Position numbers and translations under genes: made by a program. The notes under the pieces are model-generated. The model searched no databases. It was not told where the DNA came from and was given only the letters and a program-made list of their open reading frames with translations. A stretch of DNA of 27,280 nt from a virus: IMG/VR virus record IMGVR_UViG_3300021960_000409, positions 1 through 27,280 of that record. One strand, given 5' to 3'. Numbering within the stretch: position 1 is the first letter of the stretch; every line of letters begins with the position of its first letter. Below, in pieces: positions 8,159 to 16,760 of this stretch.

Positions 8159-8882
8159 TCTTAAGATACACTCAGCTTATAATAAATTTTTTAGTGAAAA
8201 GATATATACTTTTGATGCTTATAGTGCTTTAGACATTATAGGCTATCTTAGAGGTGTGCATCATAAATTTTCCAAACATATGGTGGATATAGCATCAGGA
8301 AAGTCTGATGATTGTTTTAATTTATTAGACGGTAATTTACAAGAAATTACTGATGAAATGCTATATATTAAAAAATTTAAAGAAGGTGAGACTGTACATT
8401 TAGTGCCTACTATATGTGGTGGAGGTGGTAAATCTGGTAGAAAAATGTTTATGATATTTGCTATAGCTGTTGTAGTTATGAATCCTGCTCTTTTAGGTTC
8501 AGTAGGCAGCAGTCTTGGATCTATGTTTAGCGCTGGTGCTCCTTTAAATGCTATACCCCAATTGGGCGCAGTAAATGTAGGTGCAAGTGCAGCTACTGGT
8601 TTAAGTTTTATGCAAACTATGGGCCTTAATTTAGCTATGGCTGCTGTTACTTCTTTGATGACTAAATCTCCTGCAAAAAGAGCAAGTAAACAGACTGAAT
8701 CTACAGTAAGAGAAAATGGTATGTTTGGAGGACTTACTAATAGTTCTACAAGCGGTACTCCTATTGCTTTAATATATGGACAAACACGAGTAGGTGGTCA
8801 GTTTTTAAGTGGTTATATAAGTTCTATTGATCATGGTAGTGGTGACCCTATTAGTGTAGGAGGACAATTCGATGGCGTTTAG
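8148..8882 (+). CDS. Tail assembly protein, lambda I-like, probable TTG start
   Basis: This gene sits where lambda I sits, between K- and J-type genes, and has the same build. Its N-terminal part is a small ubiquitin-like domain (INLKIHSAYNKFF, FDAYSALDIIGYLRG, VHLVPTICGGG), followed by a Gly-rich hinge. A hydrophobic, Gly/Ala/Met-rich stretch (IFAIAVVVMNPALLG and beyond) then leads into a C-terminal tail ending in PIALIYGQTRVGGQFLS. I place the start at TTG 8148, which has AAGGAAG six bases upstream and gives an MLINLKIH start resembling the family. The frame also has ATGs at 8112 and 8127, but they lie deep inside the metallopeptidase gene and would add residues with no family look. Gpi-type proteins act in tail-tip assembly and are not thought to be in the finished tail. 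The end overlaps the J-like gene by 11 bases. Confidence 0.75.
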   Translation: MLINLKIHSAYNKFFSEKIYTFDAYSALDIIGYLRGVHHKFSKHMVDIASGKSDDCFNLLDGNLQEITDEMLYIKKFKEGETVHLVPTICGGGGKSGRKMFMIFAIAVVVMNPALLGSVGSSLGSMFSAGAPLNAIPQLGAVNVGASAATGLSFMQTMGLNLAMAAVTSLMTKSPAKRASKQTESTVRENGMFGGLTNSSTSGTPIALIYGQTRVGGQFLSGYISSIDHGSGDPISVGGQFDGV

Positions 8883-11800
8883 AAACTTTACTAATTATTC
8901 TACTTTTTCTGTTCCACAGATACAAGGAGCTAAAGGCGGTAAAGGTGGAGGAGCTGAACCGCATACTCCTATCGAGCATCCACAAAGTTTATTTTCTACT
9001 GATATTTTATTTGTAGTAGTGGGGTTAGGTGAGGGTCCGTTATACAGAATTAATCCTAATGGTCCTCAAGATGTAGAATTAGGTGATAATACTATTGATG
9101 ATCTAATAAATTTAGATGGGAATGGTTTAGAAAATACGTCTAAGTTTAAAATATTATCTAATACAGGTACTACAACACAAAATAGATTAGATGTATTTGG
9201 TGAGACAGTTACTACTCCTCAAAATTTTGCTTCTCCTGTTACTTTGAGAAGTGGTGGCGGAGGTATACCTGCATCTCAGGTAACTTTACAAGAAACATCC
9301 TCAAAAGATTGGGATGCTATATCTTTTAATTTTGCTATTGGAGGTTTACAAAGAATAACTGATAAAGGTGATGTATTAAGCCATAGTTTATCAGTAGCTA
9401 TAACTGTATTTGACCATACAGGTACTACTACTATAGCTACTGCCAGTAGAACTATTAGCGGTAAAACTACTGTAGCATTTAAATTTAGCATTAAAATACA
9501 AATACCTGAAGCTAGTAAGAATGTAAATGGTTACAGATTTTCTATTAGAAAAACTTCTGGAGATGGTACAAGTTCAGGTACTACTGATGATGTAAGTATA
9601 CAGGGTTGGAATGAAATAGAAAATTCTCCACAATCTTATCCAAGAACTGCTCATATAGGTTATGCATTAAAAGCAACAGATGAGCATAATGGTATACCTA
9701 CTTTTACATCTTTAGTTAAAGGTTTAATACATAAAGTACCTTCTAATTATAATCAACCTACTTTATCAACCGGAGAAATTGATTGGAGACATATAGAAGT
9801 ACCTGCTACAGGAGCAGAAAGTTCAGCTACTGCTGGTTACTATATGCAACAAACAGGATCTTCTGTACAAACTAGTTCTACTATTAACATATATAATGGT
9901 ACTTGGGACGGTACTTTTGTATATTCATGGTCACAAAATCCTGTATGGATTATATATGATCTACTTACAAACAAAACTTATGGTCTAGGAGTACCTGAAG
10001 AAAATATAGATAAGTATAGGTTTTATCAGATAGCACAATTCTGTGATGCTTGTGACTACACTACGGGTAATTTCATAGGAGTAGATGGTTTAGCTGACGG
10101 AACTTTTAGAAGTAAAGCCAGAGGTACTTTTACATCAAATAGAGAAAGACAGTTAGGAGTTGCCCAAGGTACAGTTATTAAAGAAAGAAGATTTACTTTA
10201 GATCTTATTATTGCTGATCAAGCTGAATCTTTTGATACTATTAATAGCTTAGCAGCAAGTTTTAGAGGAGCAGTATTATATGCTCATGGTAAAATTACTC
10301 TTGCTTGTGATCTTCCTGATGAAACTCCTGTTATGGTATTTAATGAAGCTACTATGAAAGAAAATACTTTTATTATTTCCGGTAATAAAGAGAGCGATAT
10401 TTTAACTGGTGTAGATGTAAGCTATGTTGATCCTACTAATCACTATAAACGAGAAACTGTACGTATTGATCAGTTAGGTAGTAATGATGGAATAACACAA
10501 ACTGAAATAGAAAATATAACTTCCTTAGACTTAGTAGGTGTAACTCGAAGAAGTCAAGCTCTACGATTTGCTCAATATCAGATAGCTGCTTCAAGATATT
10601 TAAAAAGAACAACTACTTTTACTACAGGTACAGATGCTTTGCAATTAGTTCCTGGTGACGTAATCTCCGTAGCACAACAAGCTTCTGGAGTAGCTTATGG
10701 TTTTGGAGGTAAGGTAAGAGCTGATTCAGTTGTGACACCTAATAATACTAATGTATTCTTAGAACACTATACTGTACCGTCTCTTAGTGCAAGTAATTTT
10801 GGATCATCTAACACCAGTCCTTTAGCTCTTCGTATTATAAAAGTAAAAAGCGACAGAATAGACTTATACTTAGTATCTAATTCTAATTTTACACTAAGTA
10901 CTACTGATAATGTTACCTCTGGGTTTGACCAAGCTATTGTTAATCCTATTGAAAGATTTAATCCAATTACTAAAAGTTGGGATGCTTATACAGCTTTTAC
11001 TGCAAATAATAAACCAGAAGCCGGAGATCTATGGACATTTGGTGAAATAGATAATCCTGATAATTTTTATACTTCTAAGAGCGATAAATTATTTAAAGTT
11101 ACGCAACTTACAAGAGAAACAGATGATGAAGAAGTATCTATATCTGCCGTTGAATACATATCTAATGTGTACGTAGACTCAGATAAATTTATTGATTATA
11201 AACCTACTGCATATACAGATATTCAATCCTCACTAACTGTTCCTCCTGTACCTCAATTTAAGTTTATTGCAAGTCCTAGGACAAGATCTGACGGTTCTGT
11301 AGCTGTAGACGGATTAATACAAGTAAATACTGATAGATTAGGTTTTGGTATTAGTTATGTAACTGAATATGAAATATCTAAACCTACTGGAGGATCTTTA
11401 GTAGCAAATAATATAGTAGTAGGTGATGTTAATACTATACAAGTAGTAGATGCAAATGTATTAGTAGGTGCTCCTGCTACTGCTACACTTGTAGGTAAAA
11501 ACGGTTTTACAAGTCCTGCAGGAGAGATAAAACTACTATGCACTGCTATTGAAAATACAGATACTATTGGTGGTACCGTTGATGGTAACATATCTCTAAC
11601 AGTACAAGGTTTTGGACAAGTATTTGATGATAATTTTCAATGTAATGTATTAGATGCTAATGATAATAGTGTGTTTGGTGCTCTAAAAGGTGAAGACCAA
11701 ATTAGTATACCTGTTAATCAGAATGTATCTGCACAAGGATTATTAAATTTTGTAGGTTTTGCGCCAATTGTCACAGCACTTAGTCGTACTATAGTAGGCC

Positions 11801-14800
11801 ATACAGTAGCTACTGATACTATAAAAATTGATAATACTAGAACTGATGATGAAACCCTTCTTAGTAAGATACCTCCAGCTCCTTTTTACGTAACAATAAA
11901 TCAACTACTTGACTCTAGACATTATAATAATAATACTTTTTATGTATCAGGTTCTGAGTTTACTCATGTACAATCTGGAGAAATAAATGATAGTGTTTCT
12001 GATAGTATTACAATTGATTTACCTGTTAGGCCTCGTGACGCAGCTTTTGTTAGACTATTTATTGATGGAGAACAAAAAACTGCGGGACAATTTACAGTTA
12101 ATCACACTAATCCTGCAGTAAATGCTACAATAGTTTATACTAAAGGTTCTACAGACACTGCATTCAGAGCTGAAGTAGATTACTATAGTGTCCCTATTAT
12201 TGAGAGAGGTGATAATGTACAAGCAGCTACTTCTAATGTATTTAGTGTAATAGAATGTACTTATGATCCTGCATCCAGTTTGTCTAATACAGCACTAACT
12301 GCTAATAATATATATAAAATAAAATTAGCTGCTTCTCCTAAAGCTAATTTAGGTGGTTTATTCTTTACTAACATATCTTCTGATCCCACAGGATTTTTAG
12401 GCAATATATCAGGAGGTACAGCTACTTTAGACTATGATAGAGATACTTTTCCTGGCAAATTTAGTTTAGCAAATAACCGAGTATATAATTTACAAATCGG
12501 TTCAGATTTTGAACAACTATTCTTAACTAAGGATCAAATTATACCTGGCTTACTACAAGGTACTACAGCACTAAGAGCTAGAAACAAAACAAGAGGTGGT
12601 AGAACCAGTGCTTTTAATACTAAGTTTATTCATATAGACAATATACCTATACAAAAAGTAAGAAATGCTACTATAGTAGAATCTTTATATAGGGAACAGA
12701 CAGGTGGTGTTGCTGTAAGAGCTACTATACAATTTGACCATATTTTTCAACAGAATGTAACTGACTACGAAATATCTTATAGAATGGATTCAGTAGATGA
12801 TGTGGGTGTAGATGATGGTGGTACAGATTTAACATCTTTTAATACTGTTAAAGTTCCTGCATCTGGGTTAGATAGTGATAATAAAATTAGATTTACAGTA
12901 AATGGAATAAACAGAGGTTTAACAAGTGATACCAGAAATATAATATTTAGAATTGTACCTTTAAATAAAGATATAAGAGGTTTACAAGCTACTGTAACTA
13001 AATCTATTATAGGTAAAACTGCTAAACCTGCAAATATATTTAACTTTACTGGAGGTCAGCAAATTGACCAAATTACTTTGTTATGGTCTTATGCACGTAC
13101 CACTGATGGAGAATTAGCAGATCTTGATCTTAAAGAAGTAATTGTAAAACGCTTACCAGGCGCTAGTGACGCAACTATAGATAATTTTGTTGCAGCGGCC
13201 GACTTAGTTACTATTTCAGCAGGTACTGCCCGTAAGTCAATACCTATTGATACTTATGGAGAATTTACTTACTTAGCAAGAACCAGAGATACAAGTGGTA
13301 ATTTTAGTGAGTCTGTTGTAGGTATTACTCTCACTACCAGTCGTCCTATTAGAAGTACCGTAGTTGCTGCTTATAATGAAGATGATCCTTCAACTAACTT
13401 TACTAATATAGTAAATACTAATAATGGAGAAACTAACTTTCCTTCTTTTTCTCAAAGTACTACAGGAGGATTAGCTTTTGCTGTTAGACCTTCTCCTTTA
13501 AGTGGTCCGAGTACTGCTACTGACAACGCTAATGGTACTTCCAGTGGTTGGTCTGCTACGTCTTCTGCTTCTGACTTATTAGCAGCAGGCTCTGGAGAAT
13601 ATATAACTCAAATTAGAGATTTTGGTAGTACTGTGACAGGTGCTATATACGTAGAAATTGAAGGTACTCAATCTGTTCAAACAAATTACAATAGTGCTAA
13701 AGAATCTATATTAACAGGTGTTACTGATGCTTCCGGTACTGTTGGTGTTCTAAAAGATGCAAGTTTTGGTGGTATAGGTACTGTATTAGGTTTTTCTAAT
13801 AGTTCTGTAGTAAGTCCTCGATTTGATTCTAATAATCAGACTTGGATGAGTGGTGGTGAGTCTGGTAATGTCTATGCTATATGGAATGATGGTCAGTATG
13901 TAGGTAATGTTATAAGTATCTCTGCTATAACAAAAGCCAGTCCTGCAGTAGTTACTACTTCAGGTAGCGAGCATGGACTGGTTAATGGCAATAGAATTAT
14001 TATTCATGATGTAGAAGGCATGACTGAAATAAATAATAGAGAACTATATGTTAATCGAGTAAACGCTACCAGTGTACAATTATATACTGATGCATCAACA
14101 ACCGCTGCTCTTAACTCTGGTGGTTTTGGTACTTATACTTCTTCAGGTGTATTAGATCAAGGTGATTATGCTAATTCCAATTCTTATTCGTTAATTGCAG
14201 GTTTGATAGATGCTGATGAAATTAGATTAGGCCAAACCTTTCATTCAAATGGTGATAGTACTGGAAGTAATGCTCTTGGTAATGTAACTACTGCAGCCAG
14301 TAATTATAAATTAGTTAATCTTAGACAGTATTCTGATTCAGGTACTGGTGATACATATGCCGGTAGTTTAGGTGCAATAAAAGCTCAAACACAAATTAGA
14401 ACTACAACTGCCGCTAACGCACAACTTTATGCTGCAAATATTAATGGATCTACAGGTGCATCGGAAGGTAACGCAGATATTTCTCAGTTTGTAGGTTCTG
14501 CAGTAAATGATGGTTTTCAAACTTATCAAGCTGGTAGTAGAACTTTTAGACAATTTCAATTAAAATTTATTGTGCAAAATGATCTGCCTGATGAATTTGA
14601 CTTTACAATTGATAAATTTAGGTATACTATAGAGAAAGATACAGTTACCTTTACAGATACTACAGCATATAATGCAACTACTAAAACTATTAGTATGGTT
14701 GACTCAGGGTTTTTAACCAGACCCGTAATAAGTTATGCAATGTTAAATGAGGATATACATGCACCTCACACTGTAGTTACTACCGCAGCGTCTAATCAGT

Positions 14801-14889
14801 CAGTTACTTATAAAGTATTAAGAAGTGATGGTTCTACTGGCGACACATCAAATGGTATGTCTGTAATGATGACAGCAACAGGAGTATAA
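8872..14889 (+). CDS. Central tail fibre / host-specificity protein, lambda J-like, 2005 residues
   Basis: This very large protein forms the tail-tip hub and central fibre that contacts the host. The N-terminus has the Gly-rich KGGKGGG turn and the HPQSLFSTDILFVV stretch typical of J proteins. Residues ~245-480 match the J core: RTAHIGYALKAT, NPVWIIYDLLTNKTYGLGVP, YRFYQIAQFCDACDY and TLDLIIADQAESFD. Residues ~1290-1500 have fibronectin-III-like strands (ITLLWSYAR, FTYLARTRDTSGNFSE). Residues ~1685-1750 (SEHGLVNGNRIIIHDVEGM, then ELYVNRVNATSVQLY) match a small beta domain, resembling the FCCH domain of ubiquitin-activating enzyme, that recurs in marine phage proteins. Lambda J has 1132 residues, so about 900 are extra, mostly in the receptor-facing half. 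The start is ATG with GGAGG eight bases upstream. The C-terminal third probably sets host range; its receptor cannot be read from the sequence. Confidence 0.92.
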   Translation: MAFRNFTNYSTFSVPQIQGAKGGKGGGAEPHTPIEHPQSLFSTDILFVVVGLGEGPLYRINPNGPQDVELGDNTIDDLINLDGNGLENTSKFKILSNTGTTTQNRLDVFGETVTTPQNFASPVTLRSGGGGIPASQVTLQETSSKDWDAISFNFAIGGLQRITDKGDVLSHSLSVAITVFDHTGTTTIATASRTISGKTTVAFKFSIKIQIPEASKNVNGYRFSIRKTSGDGTSSGTTDDVSIQGWNEIENSPQSYPRTAHIGYALKATDEHNGIPTFTSLVKGLIHKVPSNYNQPTLSTGEIDWRHIEVPATGAESSATAGYYMQQTGSSVQTSSTINIYNGTWDGTFVYSWSQNPVWIIYDLLTNKTYGLGVPEENIDKYRFYQIAQFCDACDYTTGNFIGVDGLADGTFRSKARGTFTSNRERQLGVAQGTVIKERRFTLDLIIADQAESFDTINSLAASFRGAVLYAHGKITLACDLPDETPVMVFNEATMKENTFIISGNKESDILTGVDVSYVDPTNHYKRETVRIDQLGSNDGITQTEIENITSLDLVGVTRRSQALRFAQYQIAASRYLKRTTTFTTGTDALQLVPGDVISVAQQASGVAYGFGGKVRADSVVTPNNTNVFLEHYTVPSLSASNFGSSNTSPLALRIIKVKSDRIDLYLVSNSNFTLSTTDNVTSGFDQAIVNPIERFNPITKSWDAYTAFTANNKPEAGDLWTFGEIDNPDNFYTSKSDKLFKVTQLTRETDDEEVSISAVEYISNVYVDSDKFIDYKPTAYTDIQSSLTVPPVPQFKFIASPRTRSDGSVAVDGLIQVNTDRLGFGISYVTEYEISKPTGGSLVANNIVVGDVNTIQVVDANVLVGAPATATLVGKNGFTSPAGEIKLLCTAIENTDTIGGTVDGNISLTVQGFGQVFDDNFQCNVLDANDNSVFGALKGEDQISIPVNQNVSAQGLLNFVGFAPIVTALSRTIVGHTVATDTIKIDNTRTDDETLLSKIPPAPFYVTINQLLDSRHYNNNTFYVSGSEFTHVQSGEINDSVSDSITIDLPVRPRDAAFVRLFIDGEQKTAGQFTVNHTNPAVNATIVYTKGSTDTAFRAEVDYYSVPIIERGDNVQAATSNVFSVIECTYDPASSLSNTALTANNIYKIKLAASPKANLGGLFFTNISSDPTGFLGNISGGTATLDYDRDTFPGKFSLANNRVYNLQIGSDFEQLFLTKDQIIPGLLQGTTALRARNKTRGGRTSAFNTKFIHIDNIPIQKVRNATIVESLYREQTGGVAVRATIQFDHIFQQNVTDYEISYRMDSVDDVGVDDGGTDLTSFNTVKVPASGLDSDNKIRFTVNGINRGLTSDTRNIIFRIVPLNKDIRGLQATVTKSIIGKTAKPANIFNFTGGQQIDQITLLWSYARTTDGELADLDLKEVIVKRLPGASDATIDNFVAAADLVTISAGTARKSIPIDTYGEFTYLARTRDTSGNFSESVVGITLTTSRPIRSTVVAAYNEDDPSTNFTNIVNTNNGETNFPSFSQSTTGGLAFAVRPSPLSGPSTATDNANGTSSGWSATSSASDLLAAGSGEYITQIRDFGSTVTGAIYVEIEGTQSVQTNYNSAKESILTGVTDASGTVGVLKDASFGGIGTVLGFSNSSVVSPRFDSNNQTWMSGGESGNVYAIWNDGQYVGNVISISAITKASPAVVTTSGSEHGLVNGNRIIIHDVEGMTEINNRELYVNRVNATSVQLYTDASTTAALNSGGFGTYTSSGVLDQGDYANSNSYSLIAGLIDADEIRLGQTFHSNGDSTGSNALGNVTTAASNYKLVNLRQYSDSGTGDTYAGSLGAIKAQTQIRTTTAANAQLYAANINGSTGASEGNADISQFVGSAVNDGFQTYQAGSRTFRQFQLKFIVQNDLPDEFDFTIDKFRYTIEKDTVTFTDTTAYNATTKTISMVDSGFLTRPVISYAMLNEDIHAPHTVVTTAASNQSVTYKVLRSDGSTGDTSNGMSVMMTATGV

Positions 14890-16158
14890 ATGGCATTAAC
14901 CGATTCAAACACCTATATTGAGCCAACTGCAGGTACATCACTTAATGCTGCTAGAACTCAATTTAATAACTCCATGCGCTCTTTGCTTACAAATTTTAGA
15001 AGCTCAGCAGCTCTTTCAACTGTAAATATTGTTGCAAGTGGTGTAGCTACTGATATACCTGATGGTGCTATGATGCAATTTGCTAATGCAAATGTTAATG
15101 CATTATTTATCTCTGATTCTACCACTAAGAAGAGCTCTCATATTGGTGGTAACTTTACTAGAGTAGGTATAGGACATCGCATAGAAAATGGCTTACCAGC
15201 GTTAACTTCTAATGTTTCACATTATGATATTGGAGAATTAGTAGTAACAGTACAAGAAGGCGCTGCACAGTCAGCCAGTCGGTTATATTTAAAAACCAGT
15301 AATACTGCTTCTATAGGATCTTTTTTAGACATTGGTACTCCTGGTGCTTTAAGTATTGTAAATACTATGATAGCTACCTCTGGGGTTACTTCTGATAAAA
15401 TCAATCTTGCTGTTCGTAATATTAAAACTAATGATATTGAGATAGTATCTACTGCAGCTGGAGGTGGAGGTACATGGTTTCCAGAAGTTACAGGTGTACA
15501 ACACGCACAACTTGCCATATCTGGTATAGGAGCAGGGTCTAATAGTGCTATAGTATTAGCAGGCTCTAATGCTACATCTAATCTGTCCTTAGCTTTTGAA
15601 CCTAACCAAATTGGTAATGGTAGTCACAATCAATTACATCATTTAGGTCTCAGCATAGTAAAACAAAATGGGGGTTACGCTCCTATAGCTTCTAACGTAC
15701 TGTTACAGTCTGCAATTTTAGGAGGCACAGATACTCCAGTACCTTTAGTACCTGCAGGTACTATAGTAGCTATGGCAGGAGCTGTACCTGCTGGTTGGTT
15801 AGAATGTGTTGGAACCGCTATTAGTAGAACCACATATTCTGAATTGTTTGCTATATTAGGAACTACTTATGGTGCAGGAAATGGTTCTTCTACTTTTAAT
15901 ATACCTAACTTTGAGAATAAAGTTATGATAGGAGAGTCCTCCTCTCATGCACTTGGACCAGGCGCAGGAACATTTGCTAGTGGGGGTACTATTACTACTG
16001 GATCAACTACTACAACTATAAATACTACTACAGCTTCTGCTTCAACAGGTGTTAAAGATGCTGGGGGTCTAACATGTGTGACAGGTGTTACAGCTGCCGC
16101 CCACACTCATACTGCAGTAATACCACATGCAGTAGCAAGATACATAATTAAAACATAA
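14890..16158 (+). CDS. Tail fibre protein with a phage tail-collar domain
   Basis: A 422-residue fibre or collar protein. Residues ~287-345 form a phage tail-collar domain: PAGTIVAMAGAVPAGWLEC, then YSELFAILGTTYGAGNGSSTF and NIPNF. This domain is common in short tail fibres and fibre tips. After it comes a Gly/Thr/Ser-rich stretch with AAHTHTAVIPHAVARYIIK, a usual C-terminal form in which His residues may bind metal. The first ~270 residues are beta-rich with no family I can name, and probably attach to the J-like protein or form a shaft. The ATG directly abuts the J stop, with AGGAG six bases upstream. It is most likely a virion protein involved in host attachment. Confidence 0.85.
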   Translation: MALTDSNTYIEPTAGTSLNAARTQFNNSMRSLLTNFRSSAALSTVNIVASGVATDIPDGAMMQFANANVNALFISDSTTKKSSHIGGNFTRVGIGHRIENGLPALTSNVSHYDIGELVVTVQEGAAQSASRLYLKTSNTASIGSFLDIGTPGALSIVNTMIATSGVTSDKINLAVRNIKTNDIEIVSTAAGGGGTWFPEVTGVQHAQLAISGIGAGSNSAIVLAGSNATSNLSLAFEPNQIGNGSHNQLHHLGLSIVKQNGGYAPIASNVLLQSAILGGTDTPVPLVPAGTIVAMAGAVPAGWLECVGTAISRTTYSELFAILGTTYGAGNGSSTFNIPNFENKVMIGESSSHALGPGAGTFASGGTITTGSTTTTINTTTASASTGVKDAGGLTCVTGVTAAAHTHTAVIPHAVARYIIKT

Positions 16159-16168
16159 GAGGGAAAAT

Positions 16169-16744
16169 ATGGAATATATAAAATTTTACATAGATGAGAT
16201 GGATCAAAGCTGTGTATTTTTTGAATACAGAAAAATAGAAGAAAATACGAAAGGCCCATTAATAACTAGGGCTTTTCCTTTTAGTAAAATAATTGAAAAA
16301 GAACCAAAAATAGAAGAACTGGTTTCGGGACCAATTATAGGTATTTATTATGAGCAGAGAGGTTTAAACTTTACAAGCGAGAGACAATGGATAGGTAAAA
16401 TTGAACCACTCGATCAAGAATTAATTGACTGGATCAAAGACTTAACTGAAAAAGTATGTGTATTAGAGATATATGATGAACTACTAAAACCTCCTACAAT
16501 TGATGAGCAGGTTGAGGATTTTATAAAAGAATTTTTTGAAGAAGGAGATTCAGAACCTCTTGAGCAAAAAGATTTCTTAGCAGAATTTTTTGAAGAAATA
16601 TCAAATGATAATACTTCTAATGAAACTGTTGTAAGTAGTTCTGATAATACTCTGACAGGTAGAATAAAAGAAAAATTTAATAATACATCATTAGAAACAG
16701 TAGATTTTTTAACAGAATTTTTTGAGCAGCTTGACGATGATTAA
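16169..16744 (+). CDS. Acidic protein of unknown function with three EFFE motifs, between two fibre genes
   Basis: A 191-residue acidic protein that I do not recognise. Its first ~105 residues look like a compact mixed alpha/beta domain (KFYIDEMDQSCVFFEYRK, then IDWIKDLTEKVCVLEIYDE). The rest is low in structure and carries the same short motif three times: DFIKEFFEEG (117-126), DFLAEFFEEI (135-144) and DFLTEFFEQL (179-188, at the C-terminus). Each would form a short amphipathic acidic helix, spaced by Asn/Ser/Asp/Thr linkers. The ATG has AGAGGGA just upstream, ten bases after the collar gene. Its place between the collar and repetitive fibre genes is where tail-fibre assembly chaperones are often found, so a chaperone or adaptor role is possible, but there is no similarity to lambda Tfa or T4 gp38 that I can see. 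Confidence 0.55.
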   Translation: MEYIKFYIDEMDQSCVFFEYRKIEENTKGPLITRAFPFSKIIEKEPKIEELVSGPIIGIYYEQRGLNFTSERQWIGKIEPLDQELIDWIKDLTEKVCVLEIYDELLKPPTIDEQVEDFIKEFFEEGDSEPLEQKDFLAEFFEEISNDNTSNETVVSSSDNTLTGRIKEKFNNTSLETVDFLTEFFEQLDDD

Positions 16745-16760
16745 TATTTAAGGAGTTAAT

